Assembly: GCF_023073915.1 (NCBI RefSeq)
Contig: NZ_JADPKK010000022.1
Span: forward strand, 1,984,001 to 2,048,000
DNA length: 64,000 bases
Source: Bradyrhizobium sp. 149
GTDB lineage: Bacteria > Pseudomonadota > Alphaproteobacteria > Rhizobiales > Xanthobacteraceae
Direction: 5' to 3'
Both the position numbers and the translations under genes were made by a program. Shown here one piece after another: positions 32,686 through 40,577 of the stretch. Below the pieces are notes generated by a model, which was not told where the DNA came from, made no database searches, and saw nothing but the letters and a program-made list of their open reading frames with translations. Position 1 is the first letter of the stretch, and the number at the start of each line of letters is the position of its first letter.

Positions 32686-34299
32686 TCACGGGCCAAAATT
32701 CTTCTGGATCGCCTTGTCGAGCGTCTCGCCGCCGACGAAGCGCTGGCGCAATTCGCGCTTGAGCAGCTTGCCGCTCGGGTTCTTGGGCAAGGCATCGACG
32801 AAGATGACGCGCTTGGGCACCTTGAAATGCGCCATCTGGCTGGCGCAATGCTTGATGACGGAATCCTCGTCGAGCTTCTCGCCGTTCTTGACCACGACGA
32901 TGGCAGTCACCGCCTCGATCCAGCGCGAATCGGGCAGGCCGACCACCGCAACCTCGGACACTGCCGGGATACGGTAGACCATCTCCTCGACCTCGCGGCT
33001 CGCGACGTTCTCGCCACCGGTCTTGATCATGTCCTTGACGCGATCGACCACGGTGATGTGGCCCTCTTCATCGACGGTGGCGAGATCGCCGGAGTGAAAC
33101 CAGCCGCCGGCGAACGCCGCCGCCGTCTTGACGATATCGTTGTAATAGCCGGAGAGCAGATGCGGCGAGCGGTGCACGATCTCACCAACCTCGCCGACCT
33201 TGACGTCTTCCATCGAGCTGTTGACCACGCGGGTCTCGACATTGAGCACGGGCTTGCCCGCCGAGCCGGCCTTGCGCAGCTGGTCTGCTGGTCCCAGCAC
33301 GGTCGCGAGCGGGGCGATCTCGGTCTGGCCGTAGAAATTCCAGAACTTGACGCTGGGCAGGCGGCGCTGGAGCTCGAGCAGTACCTCCACCGGCATGATC
33401 GAGGCACCGTAATAGCCCTTCTGCAAGGTCGACAAATCTGTCCTGTCGAAATTGGGCGAGCGCAGCATCGCGATCCAGATCGTCGGCGGCGCGAAGAACG
33501 ACGTGATCTTGTGCGTCTGGATCAGTGACAGAATGCTGTCGGCGGTCGGCTTGCCCGTGATCACGCCGGAAGCGCCGAGATAGACTTGCGGGCCCAGGAA
33601 CACGTCGAGCTGCGCGCAATGATAGAGCGGCAGCGCGTGCAGGAATTTGTCGTCGACGCTCATGCCGCCGTCAATGATGCAGCTGACATACTGCCACATC
33701 ACCGCTTCATGGGTCAGCATCGCGCCCTTGGGCAGCGATTCCGTGCCGCTGGTGTAGACAATCTGCGCGAGATCGCGGCTGTCGACGGACGCATCCAGGA
33801 ACGAGCCGTCGGGGTTGAGGAGATCGTCGAAGGTGGTGAGGCCCGCGGGCGCCGTGGCGGGATCTTCGCCCGGTAGCCAGATTATCTTCTCGACCGCGCA
33901 ATCCTTGGCGCTGGCCCCGCGCGCCGGCTCGACGAAATCTGGACCCGCCGCGAGCAACTTTGCGCCGGAGCTCTTCAGGATGAAGTTGATCTCGTCCGGA
34001 TTCAGCATGAAGTTGATCGGCACCAGCACCGCGCCGATCTGGGCCAACGCGAACCGGAGCGCCGCAAAGGCGTGCGAATTGCGCGAGAGCACGGCGAGGC
34101 GGTCACCCTTTTTCACGCCGAGGCCAAGCAGGCCGCGGCCGAGCCGATTGCAGATCGCGTCCATCTCGGCAAAGGTCCAGCTCACATTGCCGCAGCTCAC
34201 CGCGAGCTTGCCCGGATCGCGGCCCGCCGCACGGCGCAGGAGGTCGCCGATGGAATGCTCGCGGGCCTTCGAGATGGTGGCTGCGATGTCGCCGGTCAT
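32686..34299 (-). CDS. Acyl-CoA synthetase (AMP-forming)
   Basis: A 537-residue adenylating ligase. Motifs: QIVYTSGTESLPKGAMLTH (phosphate loop, with ESL in place of the usual TGxPK spacing), NFYGQTEIAPLA, HSGDLATVDEEGHITVVDR, KDMIKTGGENVASREVE and the catalytic Lys in LPKNPSGKLLKREL. It activates a fatty or other carboxylic acid to its CoA thioester. AGGGGA lies just upstream of the chosen ATG. It is divergent from an ABC substrate-binding protein 212 bp away, so that protein may import the acid this enzyme activates. Confidence 0.92.
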   Translation of the reverse strand: MTGDIAATISKAREHSIGDLLRRAAGRDPGKLAVSCGNVSWTFAEMDAICNRLGRGLLGLGVKKGDRLAVLSRNSHAFAALRFALAQIGAVLVPINFMLNPDEINFILKSSGAKLLAAGPDFVEPARGASAKDCAVEKIIWLPGEDPATAPAGLTTFDDLLNPDGSFLDASVDSRDLAQIVYTSGTESLPKGAMLTHEAVMWQYVSCIIDGGMSVDDKFLHALPLYHCAQLDVFLGPQVYLGASGVITGKPTADSILSLIQTHKITSFFAPPTIWIAMLRSPNFDRTDLSTLQKGYYGASIMPVEVLLELQRRLPSVKFWNFYGQTEIAPLATVLGPADQLRKAGSAGKPVLNVETRVVNSSMEDVKVGEVGEIVHRSPHLLSGYYNDIVKTAAAFAGGWFHSGDLATVDEEGHITVVDRVKDMIKTGGENVASREVEEMVYRIPAVSEVAVVGLPDSRWIEAVTAIVVVKNGEKLDEDSVIKHCASQMAHFKVPKRVIFVDALPKNPSGKLLKRELRQRFVGGETLDKAIQKNFGP

Positions 34300-34511
34300 T
34301 TCGTCCCCTGAATTTGCCGTTTGCGTGAGTGCCGCTCCGAGCACACGTCAGGCCATGGCATTCACGCGCTTCTTGTCTTTGCAGAAAAGCGTAGTCGGCG
34401 CGACCGGCCGCGTCAAATCAGCCAGCGAACGCAGCGCCGTTGCGCAAGAAATGACGCTTCAGCGGGGCAAATCTAGCCTCGCGCGCCAACGATAAAATTT
34501 GGGGAAATGCC

Positions 34512-35714
34512 ATGTGCCGGATTATGCGTGCCGCCCTAGCGGCCGGACTGACTGCGTTTCTAATCAGCCCGTCTCTTGCCCAGCAGGCGCCGCTCAAGAT
34601 CGGCGTGCTCTCCGACTTGTCCTCGGTCTATTCCGACATCGGAGGCCAGGGGAATGTCGAGGCCACCAAAATGGCGATCGAGGATTTTGGTGGGCAGATG
34701 TTCGGCAAGCCGATCGACATGGTCAGCGCCGATGTGCTGAACAAGCCCGATGTCGCCTCTACCATCGCGCGAAAGTGGTGGGAGACCGAAGGCGTCGACA
34801 TGATCATCGACCTGCCGACATCGGCCACTGCGCTCGCGGTGATGGAGCTGTCGAAGCAGTACGAGAAGATCATGATCGTGACGGATGCGGCAAGCTCCGA
34901 CATCACCGGAAAGTCCTGCTCGCCCTACACCGCGCACTGGACCTACGACACCTACGCCAACGCGCACACGGTCGGCAGCGCCATTGTCAAGAACGGCGGC
35001 GACAGCTGGTTCTTCCTCACCGCGGACTACGTGTTCGGCCATTCAGTCGAGCGCGACACCTCCGAGGTGGTGAAGGCGGCCGGCGGAAAGGTGCTCGGCA
35101 GCGTCAAGCATCCGCTCAACACCGCGGACTTCTCCTCATTCCTGCTCCAGGCCCAGGCCTCCAAGTCCAAGATCATCGGGCTGGCGAACGGCGGCGGTGA
35201 CACCATCAACGCGATCAAGCAGGCCGGCGAGTTCGGCATCGTCGCCGGCGGCCAGAACCTGGCTGCGATCGTGATGTTCATTTCCGACGTGCACAGCTTG
35301 GGGCTGAAGCTCGCGCAGGGACTGATCATCACCGAGGCCTATTACTGGGACCTCAACGACAAGACCCGCGCCTTCGGCAAGCGTTTCATGGAGCGCGTGA
35401 AGCGCATGCCGACGATGAATCAGGCGGCGACCTACAGCGCGACGCTGCATTACCTGAAGGCGGTGCAGGCCGCCGGCACCAAGGACACCAAGACGGTGAT
35501 GGCCAAGATGCGCGAGCTGCCGGTGAAGGATGCCTTCACCGACAACGGCGTCTTACGCGAAGACGGCCGTATGGTGCACAGCATGTATCTGTTCCAGGTG
35601 AAGAAGCCCGAGGAGTCCAAGGGCCCGTGGGACTATTACAAGCTGCTCGCCGAAGTCCCTGCCGACCAGGCCTTCCGGCCGCTGAAGGACGGCGGCTGCC
35701 CGCTGGTGAAGTGA
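34512..35714 (+). CDS. ABC transporter substrate-binding protein (branched-chain/aromatic type)
   Basis: A 400-residue periplasmic receptor with an N-terminal signal peptide (MRAALAAGLTAFLISPSLAQ) and the type I binding fold: LKIGVLSDLSSVYSDIGGQG, DMIIDLPTSATALAVMEL, DSWFFLTADYVFGHSVERD and IVMFISDVHSLGLKLAQG. No permease or ATPase genes adjoin; it is an orphan receptor like the one at 16976 and could feed a distant HAAT core, possibly that at 1363-4908. It is divergent from an acyl-CoA synthetase, suggesting a shared carboxylic acid substrate. Ligand not identifiable. Confidence 0.92.
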   Translation: MCRIMRAALAAGLTAFLISPSLAQQAPLKIGVLSDLSSVYSDIGGQGNVEATKMAIEDFGGQMFGKPIDMVSADVLNKPDVASTIARKWWETEGVDMIIDLPTSATALAVMELSKQYEKIMIVTDAASSDITGKSCSPYTAHWTYDTYANAHTVGSAIVKNGGDSWFFLTADYVFGHSVERDTSEVVKAAGGKVLGSVKHPLNTADFSSFLLQAQASKSKIIGLANGGGDTINAIKQAGEFGIVAGGQNLAAIVMFISDVHSLGLKLAQGLIITEAYYWDLNDKTRAFGKRFMERVKRMPTMNQAATYSATLHYLKAVQAAGTKDTKTVMAKMRELPVKDAFTDNGVLREDGRMVHSMYLFQVKKPEESKGPWDYYKLLAEVPADQAFRPLKDGGCPLVK

Positions 35715-35763
35715 GGCAACAACACGGGCAAGCATAAGGTCGCGTACCCCTGCCGGTGCGAGC

Positions 35764-36252
35764 TCAGAGCTTGTGCCCCTTCTGGCGCAGCGCCTCGATG
35801 AGGCGCTGCTTCAACTCGTCGGCAGTCTTCTGGCTGACGTCCTGGCCGATCTGCGCGCTTGCCTGCGCCAGCGCATCCGATTTCTCCAGAAGCTTCTTCC
35901 CGGCCGGCTGGGCATAGAAGGCCTCGATCTGGCGCAGCTCATCGATGCTGAAGCTTTGGGCATAAAGGGCGGCGACCTGGTCGATCATCGAGGTGAGGGC
36001 CGGGGTGTAAATCTCGGAGCCGGGTGCCGTCACCGCGTCATAGTCGCGCTCGATCTCCGGCCTGTCCTGCGCGACCACCGGCCTCAGCTTGAGCAGGAGT
36101 TGCGGCAAAAGCGCGCGATACTGATCCGCGAGCTTCAAGGTGACCACGAGCTTGCGCGCCGCGCTCATCGCCTCCGGCGACGATGCTTGCGCAGATGCAC
36201 CACAGATCAGGAGCAGGAGGGCACCGGCGATCATCAACACGACTCTGGACAT
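35764..36252 (-). CDS. DUF2059 family secreted protein
   Basis: A 162-residue protein with a signal peptide (MSRVVLMIAGALLLLICGAS..., cleavage near AQA) and a DUF2059 body: KLADQYRALLPQLLLKLRP, SMIDQVAALYAQSFSIDELRQIEAFYAQPAGKKLLEKS. The F-Y-x-x-P-x-G-K-K motif is the family hallmark. It is probably periplasmic; function unknown. It follows the OpgC-type gene on the same strand by 46 bp and may be co-transcribed. Confidence 0.85.
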   Translation of the reverse strand: MSRVVLMIAGALLLLICGASAQASSPEAMSAARKLVVTLKLADQYRALLPQLLLKLRPVVAQDRPEIERDYDAVTAPGSEIYTPALTSMIDQVAALYAQSFSIDELRQIEAFYAQPAGKKLLEKSDALAQASAQIGQDVSQKTADELKQRLIEALRQKGHKL

Positions 36253-36298
36253 CAGCCTCTCCGTTGGACCTCTCCACGACAATGCAGGCCCGCGATGC

Positions 36299-37516
36299 TC
36301 AATGACCCGCGGGCGCCACGGCAGCGGTCGCGACCGGCGCGCTCTCCAAGGCGGTGTCGGCCTCCTCGACTTCCGTCACCTTCACGAACAGGTTCGGTAC
36401 CCGTTCGGCCCGGTCGAGCAGCCAGGCGGCTGCGATCATGATGGCGATACCCATGGCGGAGACCGCGAGTTGCTCCCAGACGCCTTTGGTGTATTGCGTC
36501 AGGATCCAGTGCGCCGAGAACGACAGGAAGACGCCGAGGCAGAAGATCGGTAGCGAATGCTGGCCGCAGAGGATCACAGGGCGCAGCCAGGCTCCGTGCA
36601 GCACCCGCCATTTGCGCGAGACGAAATGGGTCACCCAGATCGCCAGCGCCAGGAAATGCGTGAAGCGGAGCATGTCGAGGTCGGTCTTGTCGATCGGGTA
36701 GATCGCCTTGATCATCCATTTCGGGATCAGGGCTTCGAGCGCAGGGACGTGCCAGGTCATCACGATCAGCAGCGCGAAAGCGAGCCAGGCCGCGGCCAGG
36801 GCCATCGCCGCCTTCGACCACACCCATCCGGCGATCTTCTCGATCTGGCCGACGCCGCACCAGGCCGCGAACACGAACATCAGCTGCCAGCAGAACGGGT
36901 TGAAATACCAGGTCGTGCCGGGCGGATAGGAGGCGATGTTCCAGTTGAACCAGCGCGACAGCACGTAGAGCACCACGGACGCGGCAAGCGTCAGGTTGGG
37001 CCGGCGCACCAGGCACCAGACGATGAACGGCGAGGCGAACACCAGCGCGATGTAGAGCGGCAGCACGTCGAGATTGACCGGCTTGTACTTCAGGAGGATC
37101 GCCTGCCCGATCAGTTCGTCCGGATGCGACAGGAAATTGAACACGTTGAACTCGTGCTCGTACATCGGATTGTCGAAGCGGCGGGCGGTGCGGGCGATCT
37201 GCGCCGTGAACAGCAGGAACAGCATGATGTGGGCGACATACATCTCAACCGCGCGCCGCCACAGCCGCTTCAGCGCGGCGACAAACCAGCCGCCCGCAAC
37301 GATCGGGCCGTAGATCCAGCCGACCAGATAACCGGAGATGAAGACGAAGAATTCGGCGGCGTCGCTGAAGCCGTAATTGCGCAAGGTGATCCAGGCCACG
37401 ACGTCGTGCGGGATGTGGTCGAGGAAGATCATCCACAGACCGATGCCGCGGAAGAGATCGAGCCGCAAATCGCGCTCGACCGGAGCGAGCAGCGCTGACT
37501 GGTCCCGTGTGATCAT
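36299..37516 (-). CDS. OpgC family membrane protein
   Basis: A 405-residue integral membrane protein with about ten hydrophobic segments. The N-terminus RDLRLDLFRGIGLWMIFLDHIPHDVV matches the OpgC/acyltransferase-3-like start, in which Arg, Asp and His form the presumed active site. HSLPIFCLGVFLSF appears near the C-terminus. OpgC proteins transfer succinyl groups to periplasmic cyclic glucans, relevant in rhizobia to osmoadaptation and symbiosis. The actual acyl donor and acceptor are not inferable. It precedes the DUF2059 gene. Confidence 0.87.
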   Translation of the reverse strand: MITRDQSALLAPVERDLRLDLFRGIGLWMIFLDHIPHDVVAWITLRNYGFSDAAEFFVFISGYLVGWIYGPIVAGGWFVAALKRLWRRAVEMYVAHIMLFLLFTAQIARTARRFDNPMYEHEFNVFNFLSHPDELIGQAILLKYKPVNLDVLPLYIALVFASPFIVWCLVRRPNLTLAASVVLYVLSRWFNWNIASYPPGTTWYFNPFCWQLMFVFAAWCGVGQIEKIAGWVWSKAAMALAAAWLAFALLIVMTWHVPALEALIPKWMIKAIYPIDKTDLDMLRFTHFLALAIWVTHFVSRKWRVLHGAWLRPVILCGQHSLPIFCLGVFLSFSAHWILTQYTKGVWEQLAVSAMGIAIMIAAAWLLDRAERVPNLFVKVTEVEEADTALESAPVATAAVAPAGH

Positions 37517-37981
37517 GGCCCCGCCTCGTTCGGTGGGCGTCGCGCCGTCGCGGCGCCGAAAAATCGGATGCTAAAAAGCTTAAATCAAAAGTCACCTGGC
37601 CCTGTGGCCGGGGCCGACCGTAGCCGACCTTGCTGCGCGCGCAAGGGCATAGTCATGAGCGGGCCGCACAAGCGTGCCGTCCTCTGCGCTGCACAATGGG
37701 GGCTCTTCAAAAAAGGGCGAAAACAACCCCATGCACAGTAGCTAAACCCTTGCGCCGGTTGCTGGATTTATTCGACGCGCTAGGCAGATTTCGGCCGCGG
37801 CGATTCCGGCCCGGAGCAGAGCCAAGTCAGCTCGTCGCCCGTCGCCAGCATCTCGTTCAGCATTGCCTCGGGCTTGTGCAGCAGCGGCAGCGCGCCAGGA
37901 CAAAACCGTCTTCGAGAATGGCCGCGGCCACCCGCGGATTGAACGTCGGCGGAGGTAGTACGGCCAGACCAGCCGCTGGTA
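37517..37981. other. 465-bp stretch without a supported gene
   Basis: Short open frames exist on both strands but lack ribosome-binding sites or recognisable motifs. A minus-strand frame ending near 37780 has a mildly protein-like stretch (LPLLHKPEAMLNEMLATG). I regard this as possibly decayed coding DNA, consistent with the adjacent pseudogene. No terminator or clear dyad was seen. Confidence 0.5.
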
Positions 37982-38847
37982 CTATCCACCGCTTTCGAAA
38001 AACCGGTTCAGTTCGCACGCCGTCTGCTGCGGAAGCTCCTCCGGGAAGAAATGTCCTCCGTCAAGCGCCTTTCCTCGCACGTCATCTGCCCAGGTCCGCC
38101 ATAGCCCCAACGGGCCTCCCTCGTCCGCGTACCAGGCGTTCAACGGACCGCGGCCACTCCAGAGGACGAGGACAGGGCAATCGATCCGGCGGCCGGAACG
38201 ACGGTCCGCCAGATCGTGCTCGTGATCTATCGACGCCGCCGCACGATATTCCTCACAGATGGCGTGAACATGCGCCTGATCGCGCAACGCGTCGATATAG
38301 GCTGCCCGGATCTGCGGGCTGAAACTGTCTGCCGCAGAACCCCATCCGTGGAGCGCATTGTCGATGACGGCATCGGGAGCTGCCGATACTAGCCGCTCGG
38401 GAAAGGGTTCCGGCTGCGCAAGCAACGACCACGGCCAGTAGCCGATGGCCAGCTTCTTGTCGGCGCGCTCCCAAGCCGCTCCACGCGCTCGCGGTGATCG
38501 AGCGCGAGCCGGTAGGCGACACGGCCGCCGCGATCATGGCCCGCAACCGAGAAGCGGTCGAAGCCAAGTTTCGACATGACGGACACCATGTCCCTTGCCA
38601 TCGCCCGCTTGGCATATGGCGCGTGGTCCCGACTCGAGGGAGGACAATCGCTCCGGCCATATCCGCGAAGGTCGGCACAAACGACGGTAAAGTGCTCAGC
38701 GAGCAGCGGTGCAACGTCCCGCCACATCAGATGCGTCTGCGGAAATCCGTGCAACAGGAGAACGGCTGGCCCCGAGCCGGCCCGACCTATGAAAATCCTT
38801 GCTTCCTCCGCCTGAATATCGGCGGACTCGAAGTCCGCGAATTCCAT
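37982..38847 (-). pseudogene. Haloacetate/fluoroacetate dehalogenase-like alpha/beta hydrolase, internally deleted
   Basis: The N-terminal frame (from ATG 38847) reads AVLLLHGFPQTHLMWRDVAP, VVCADLRGYGRSD and VAGHDRGGRVAYRLALDHRE, with the Asp nucleophile in GHDRGG, as in haloacetate dehalogenase H-1 and fluoroacetate dehalogenase. After RERVERL (about 38475) it shifts frame. The C-terminal part continues in another frame as WERADKKLAIGYWPWSLLAQ, then ...SGRGPLNAWY and LDGGHFFPEELPQQTACELN, with the catalytic His in GGHF. The segment normally reading xxLDxxPTxE is missing, so a deletion of roughly 30-35 bp (not a multiple of three) is the simplest explanation. The intact length would be about 300 residues, as in the family. 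Almost certainly inactive. Confidence 0.88.
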
Positions 38848-39023
38848 TGGGCCAGTCCTTCCTAACGACAGAAGCCAAGAAGCGAGTACCGGATGAGCCC
38901 CAGCAACATGACGACGCACGTCGGCCGCCTCGGGTTCCTGTCGATCGCCCTTGTGACCGGCACAGGCGCCAAAGGAAAAAGGCGTGGCTGAATCAGACGC
39001 GCAGGATATCGAAAGCGCCAAAA

Positions 39024-39084
39024 AAAATGGCCCGCTCAAGGCGGGCCATTTTCATCCTACCTGGCAAAGTCCGGAGTTGGTTGC
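39024..39084. repeat. tRNA 3'-flank repeat, copy 1, with terminator hairpin
   Basis: The hairpin AAAATGGCCCGC-TCAAG-GCGGGCCATTTT (39024-39052) is followed by GGCAAAGTCCGG (39063-39074) and TGGTTGC (39078-39084). The same order occurs at 40384-40441, where it adjoins a decayed tRNA-fMet. TTGGTTGCGGGA here also matches the (reverse-strand) 3' end of tRNA-fMet. Eight A residues before the stem give a U-tract on the minus strand, so it also works as terminator for the SDR gene at 39154. Confidence 0.75.
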
Positions 39085-39153
39085 GGGAGCGGCAAGCACC
39101 GACCATGCTGGGACGACGAACTTCATTGTCGGGCCGCCCAAGCAGGAGACGCG

Positions 39154-39906
39154 TCAGCGAAGGCCGCCGGTGACGTGAAGCGTCTCGCCCGTGACGTAGG
39201 ACGCCTCGTCCGAAGCGAAGAAGGCCACCGCAGCAGCGATCTCCTCGACCTTGCCGATGCGGCCGAGCGGGGTGGCGCTTTCGATCCAGTTGCGCATGTC
39301 GCCCTCGTGCAGGCCGGCTGACACGATGCCTTCGGTGGCGATCATGCCCGGATTGACGGCGTTGACGCGGATCTTGCGCGGCGCCAGTTCCTTCGCCAGC
39401 ACCGCGGAGATTGCATCCACCGACGCTTTGGTCGCGGTGTAGACGGCTGTGTTCGCCGGCGTGATAGTCGATACGCCGGAGCTGATGTTGATGATGCTTC
39501 CGCCATTGGGGTTGAAGTGCTTCGACGCTTCACCCGAGACCAGCAGCAGGCCAAGCACATTGAGGTCGAAATGCCGGTGGAAATGCTCGGGCGTGATGGC
39601 CTCGAGCGGGGCGAATTCGTAGACGCCCGCGTTGTTGACGAGGATGTCGATCGCACCGAACGCCTTCACGGTCTCTGCGACGACGCTTTTCACGTCCTTG
39701 GCGTCGGCGAGGTTGCCGTGGACCGCGACGGCCTTGCCACCCTTGGCGGTGATAGCGGCAACCACGCGGTCGGCTGCCTGCTTGCTGGAGCTGTAATTGA
39801 CCGCGACCGCCGCGCCCTCGGCTGCGAGCCGGGCCGAGATTTCGGCACCGATGCCTTTGGATGCGCCGGTCACGAGCGCAACTTTTCCTTCGAGTCTCTT
39901 GGTCAT
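39154..39906 (-). CDS. SDR family 3-oxoacyl-ACP reductase-like oxidoreductase
   Basis: A 250-residue classical SDR: TGASKGIG (~12-19), VAVNYSSSKQAADRVV (Ser/Lys-rich after beta-2, NADPH-type), NNAGVYEF, catalytic Ser in INISSGVSTITPANTAVYTATKAS with YxxxK as YTATK, and VNAVNPGMIATEG. All catalytic residues are present. It is divergent from a small ArsR regulator with two overlapping dyads in the 93-bp spacer, so it is likely the regulated target. It lies between two tRNA 3'-flank repeats and may be part of inserted DNA. Confidence 0.92.
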   Translation of the reverse strand: MTKRLEGKVALVTGASKGIGAEISARLAAEGAAVAVNYSSSKQAADRVVAAITAKGGKAVAVHGNLADAKDVKSVVAETVKAFGAIDILVNNAGVYEFAPLEAITPEHFHRHFDLNVLGLLLVSGEASKHFNPNGGSIINISSGVSTITPANTAVYTATKASVDAISAVLAKELAPRKIRVNAVNPGMIATEGIVSAGLHEGDMRNWIESATPLGRIGKVEEIAAAVAFFASDEASYVTGETLHVTGGLR

Positions 39907-39942
39907 CGCATGTCTCCATTGTTCGGCAAGTGCCGATATTCG

Positions 39943-39969
39943 ATAGTTCAATACTAGTGAACTATTGAA
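39943..39969. promoter_or_regulatory. Overlapping dyads in the SDR/ArsR spacer
   Basis: Two perfect inverted repeats overlap: ATAGTTCA-N7-TGAACTAT (39943-39965) and TTCAATA-N9-TATTGAA (39947-39969). The position between divergent genes is that expected for an ArsR operator controlling both directions. Confidence 0.7.
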
Positions 39970-39999
39970 GGAGTTCAAGGGAGGTGCTATATTTTAGGC

Positions 40000-40311
40000 A
40001 TGGTGCAGTTCGTTCACCCATCGCGGGACGAAATCACACTGGCCGGGGTGCTCGCAGCCCTCGCGGATCCGATGCGGCGGCGCATCGTCAAAAGCCTGGC
40101 CGCGCAGAGCGATTGCATGTCGTGCACCGAGGCGGCGCCTTGCCCCGACATGGCGAAGTCGACCCTGTCGAACCATTTTCGCATCCTGCGCGAGGCCGGC
40201 CTGATCCGGACATCGAAGCAAGGCGTCCAGCACCGCAATGTTTTGCGGGAGGACGACATCAATGCGCGATTTCCAAAGCTGCTGAAGATGATCCTGAGCT
40301 ATCCGGACTGA
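40000..40311 (+). CDS. ArsR family transcriptional regulator
   Basis: A 103-residue winged-helix protein: LAALADPMRRRIVKSLAAQ, MAKSTLSNHFRILREAGLI (recognition helix) and RTSKQGVQHRNVL (wing). Cysteines at CMSCTEAAPC, just before the recognition helix, could sense thiols or metal, although the canonical ELCVC motif of arsenic sensors is absent. It is divergent from the SDR gene and probably represses it through the dyads at 39943-39969. This pair is a common arrangement for SDRs induced by electrophiles, but the inducer is unknown. Confidence 0.88.
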   Translation: MVQFVHPSRDEITLAGVLAALADPMRRRIVKSLAAQSDCMSCTEAAPCPDMAKSTLSNHFRILREAGLIRTSKQGVQHRNVLREDDINARFPKLLKMILSYPD

Positions 40312-40383
40312 GGGCATTCGCCCACGAGCAGATTTGCGGGAAGAGATATCGCCGACGTTTCCACCCGAAGCGGTGACCAAACA

Positions 40384-40441
40384 AAAATGGCCCGAGCGAT
40401 GCGGGCCATTTCCTTAAGACGGCAAAGTCCGGCGTGGTTGC
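40384..40441. repeat. tRNA 3'-flank repeat, copy 2, with terminator hairpin
   Basis: The hairpin AAATGGCCCG-N7-CGGGCCATTT (40385-40411) is followed by GGCAAAGTCCGG (40421-40432) and TGGTTGC (40435-40441). It is a direct repeat of 39024-39084. TGGTTGC here is the reverse complement of the 3' end (GCAACCA) of the decayed tRNA that follows. On the minus strand the order is tRNA end, spacer, terminator, as behind a functional tRNA gene. Confidence 0.8.
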
Positions 40442-40513
40442 AAAAACAAAATCGGAATCTATGATCTTCAAGCTTTACGCCTGACGAGCTACCAAGCCCC
40501 CAGTCGATCCGCG
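40435..40513 (-). pseudogene. Decayed initiator tRNA-Met copy
   Basis: Aligned with the intact tRNA-fMet at 43810-43886, about 50 of 77 positions match. Identical runs include TGGTTGC at the CCA end, CTATGA, CTTCA and the 15-base run GCCTGACGAGCTACC covering the D-arm/anticodon-stem side. The anticodon loop no longer contains CAU, and the T-stem and acceptor stem cannot pair well. Many differences are G to A on the plus strand (GGGG to AAAA), i.e. C to T in the tRNA. It is therefore a dead copy, probably a remnant of an old attachment-site duplication. Confidence 0.85.
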
Positions 40514-40577
40514 ATCCGTCGATTTTGACGCGCGTGCAACCTAGAACGACCGCGCTGATTCCTTTTGAGTCTTGAGG

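Noticed and set aside
32686..35714. Operator dyad between the acyl-CoA ligase and the ABC receptor
   Set aside because: I searched the 212-bp spacer for the GTTAT-N5-ATAAY motif or other strong dyads and found none.
39024..40441. Possible CRISPR or IS explanation for the repeated hairpin units
   Set aside because: Only two copies 1.3 kb apart, no spacer array, no transposase and no terminal inverted repeats; the tRNA-flank explanation accounts for the order of elements.
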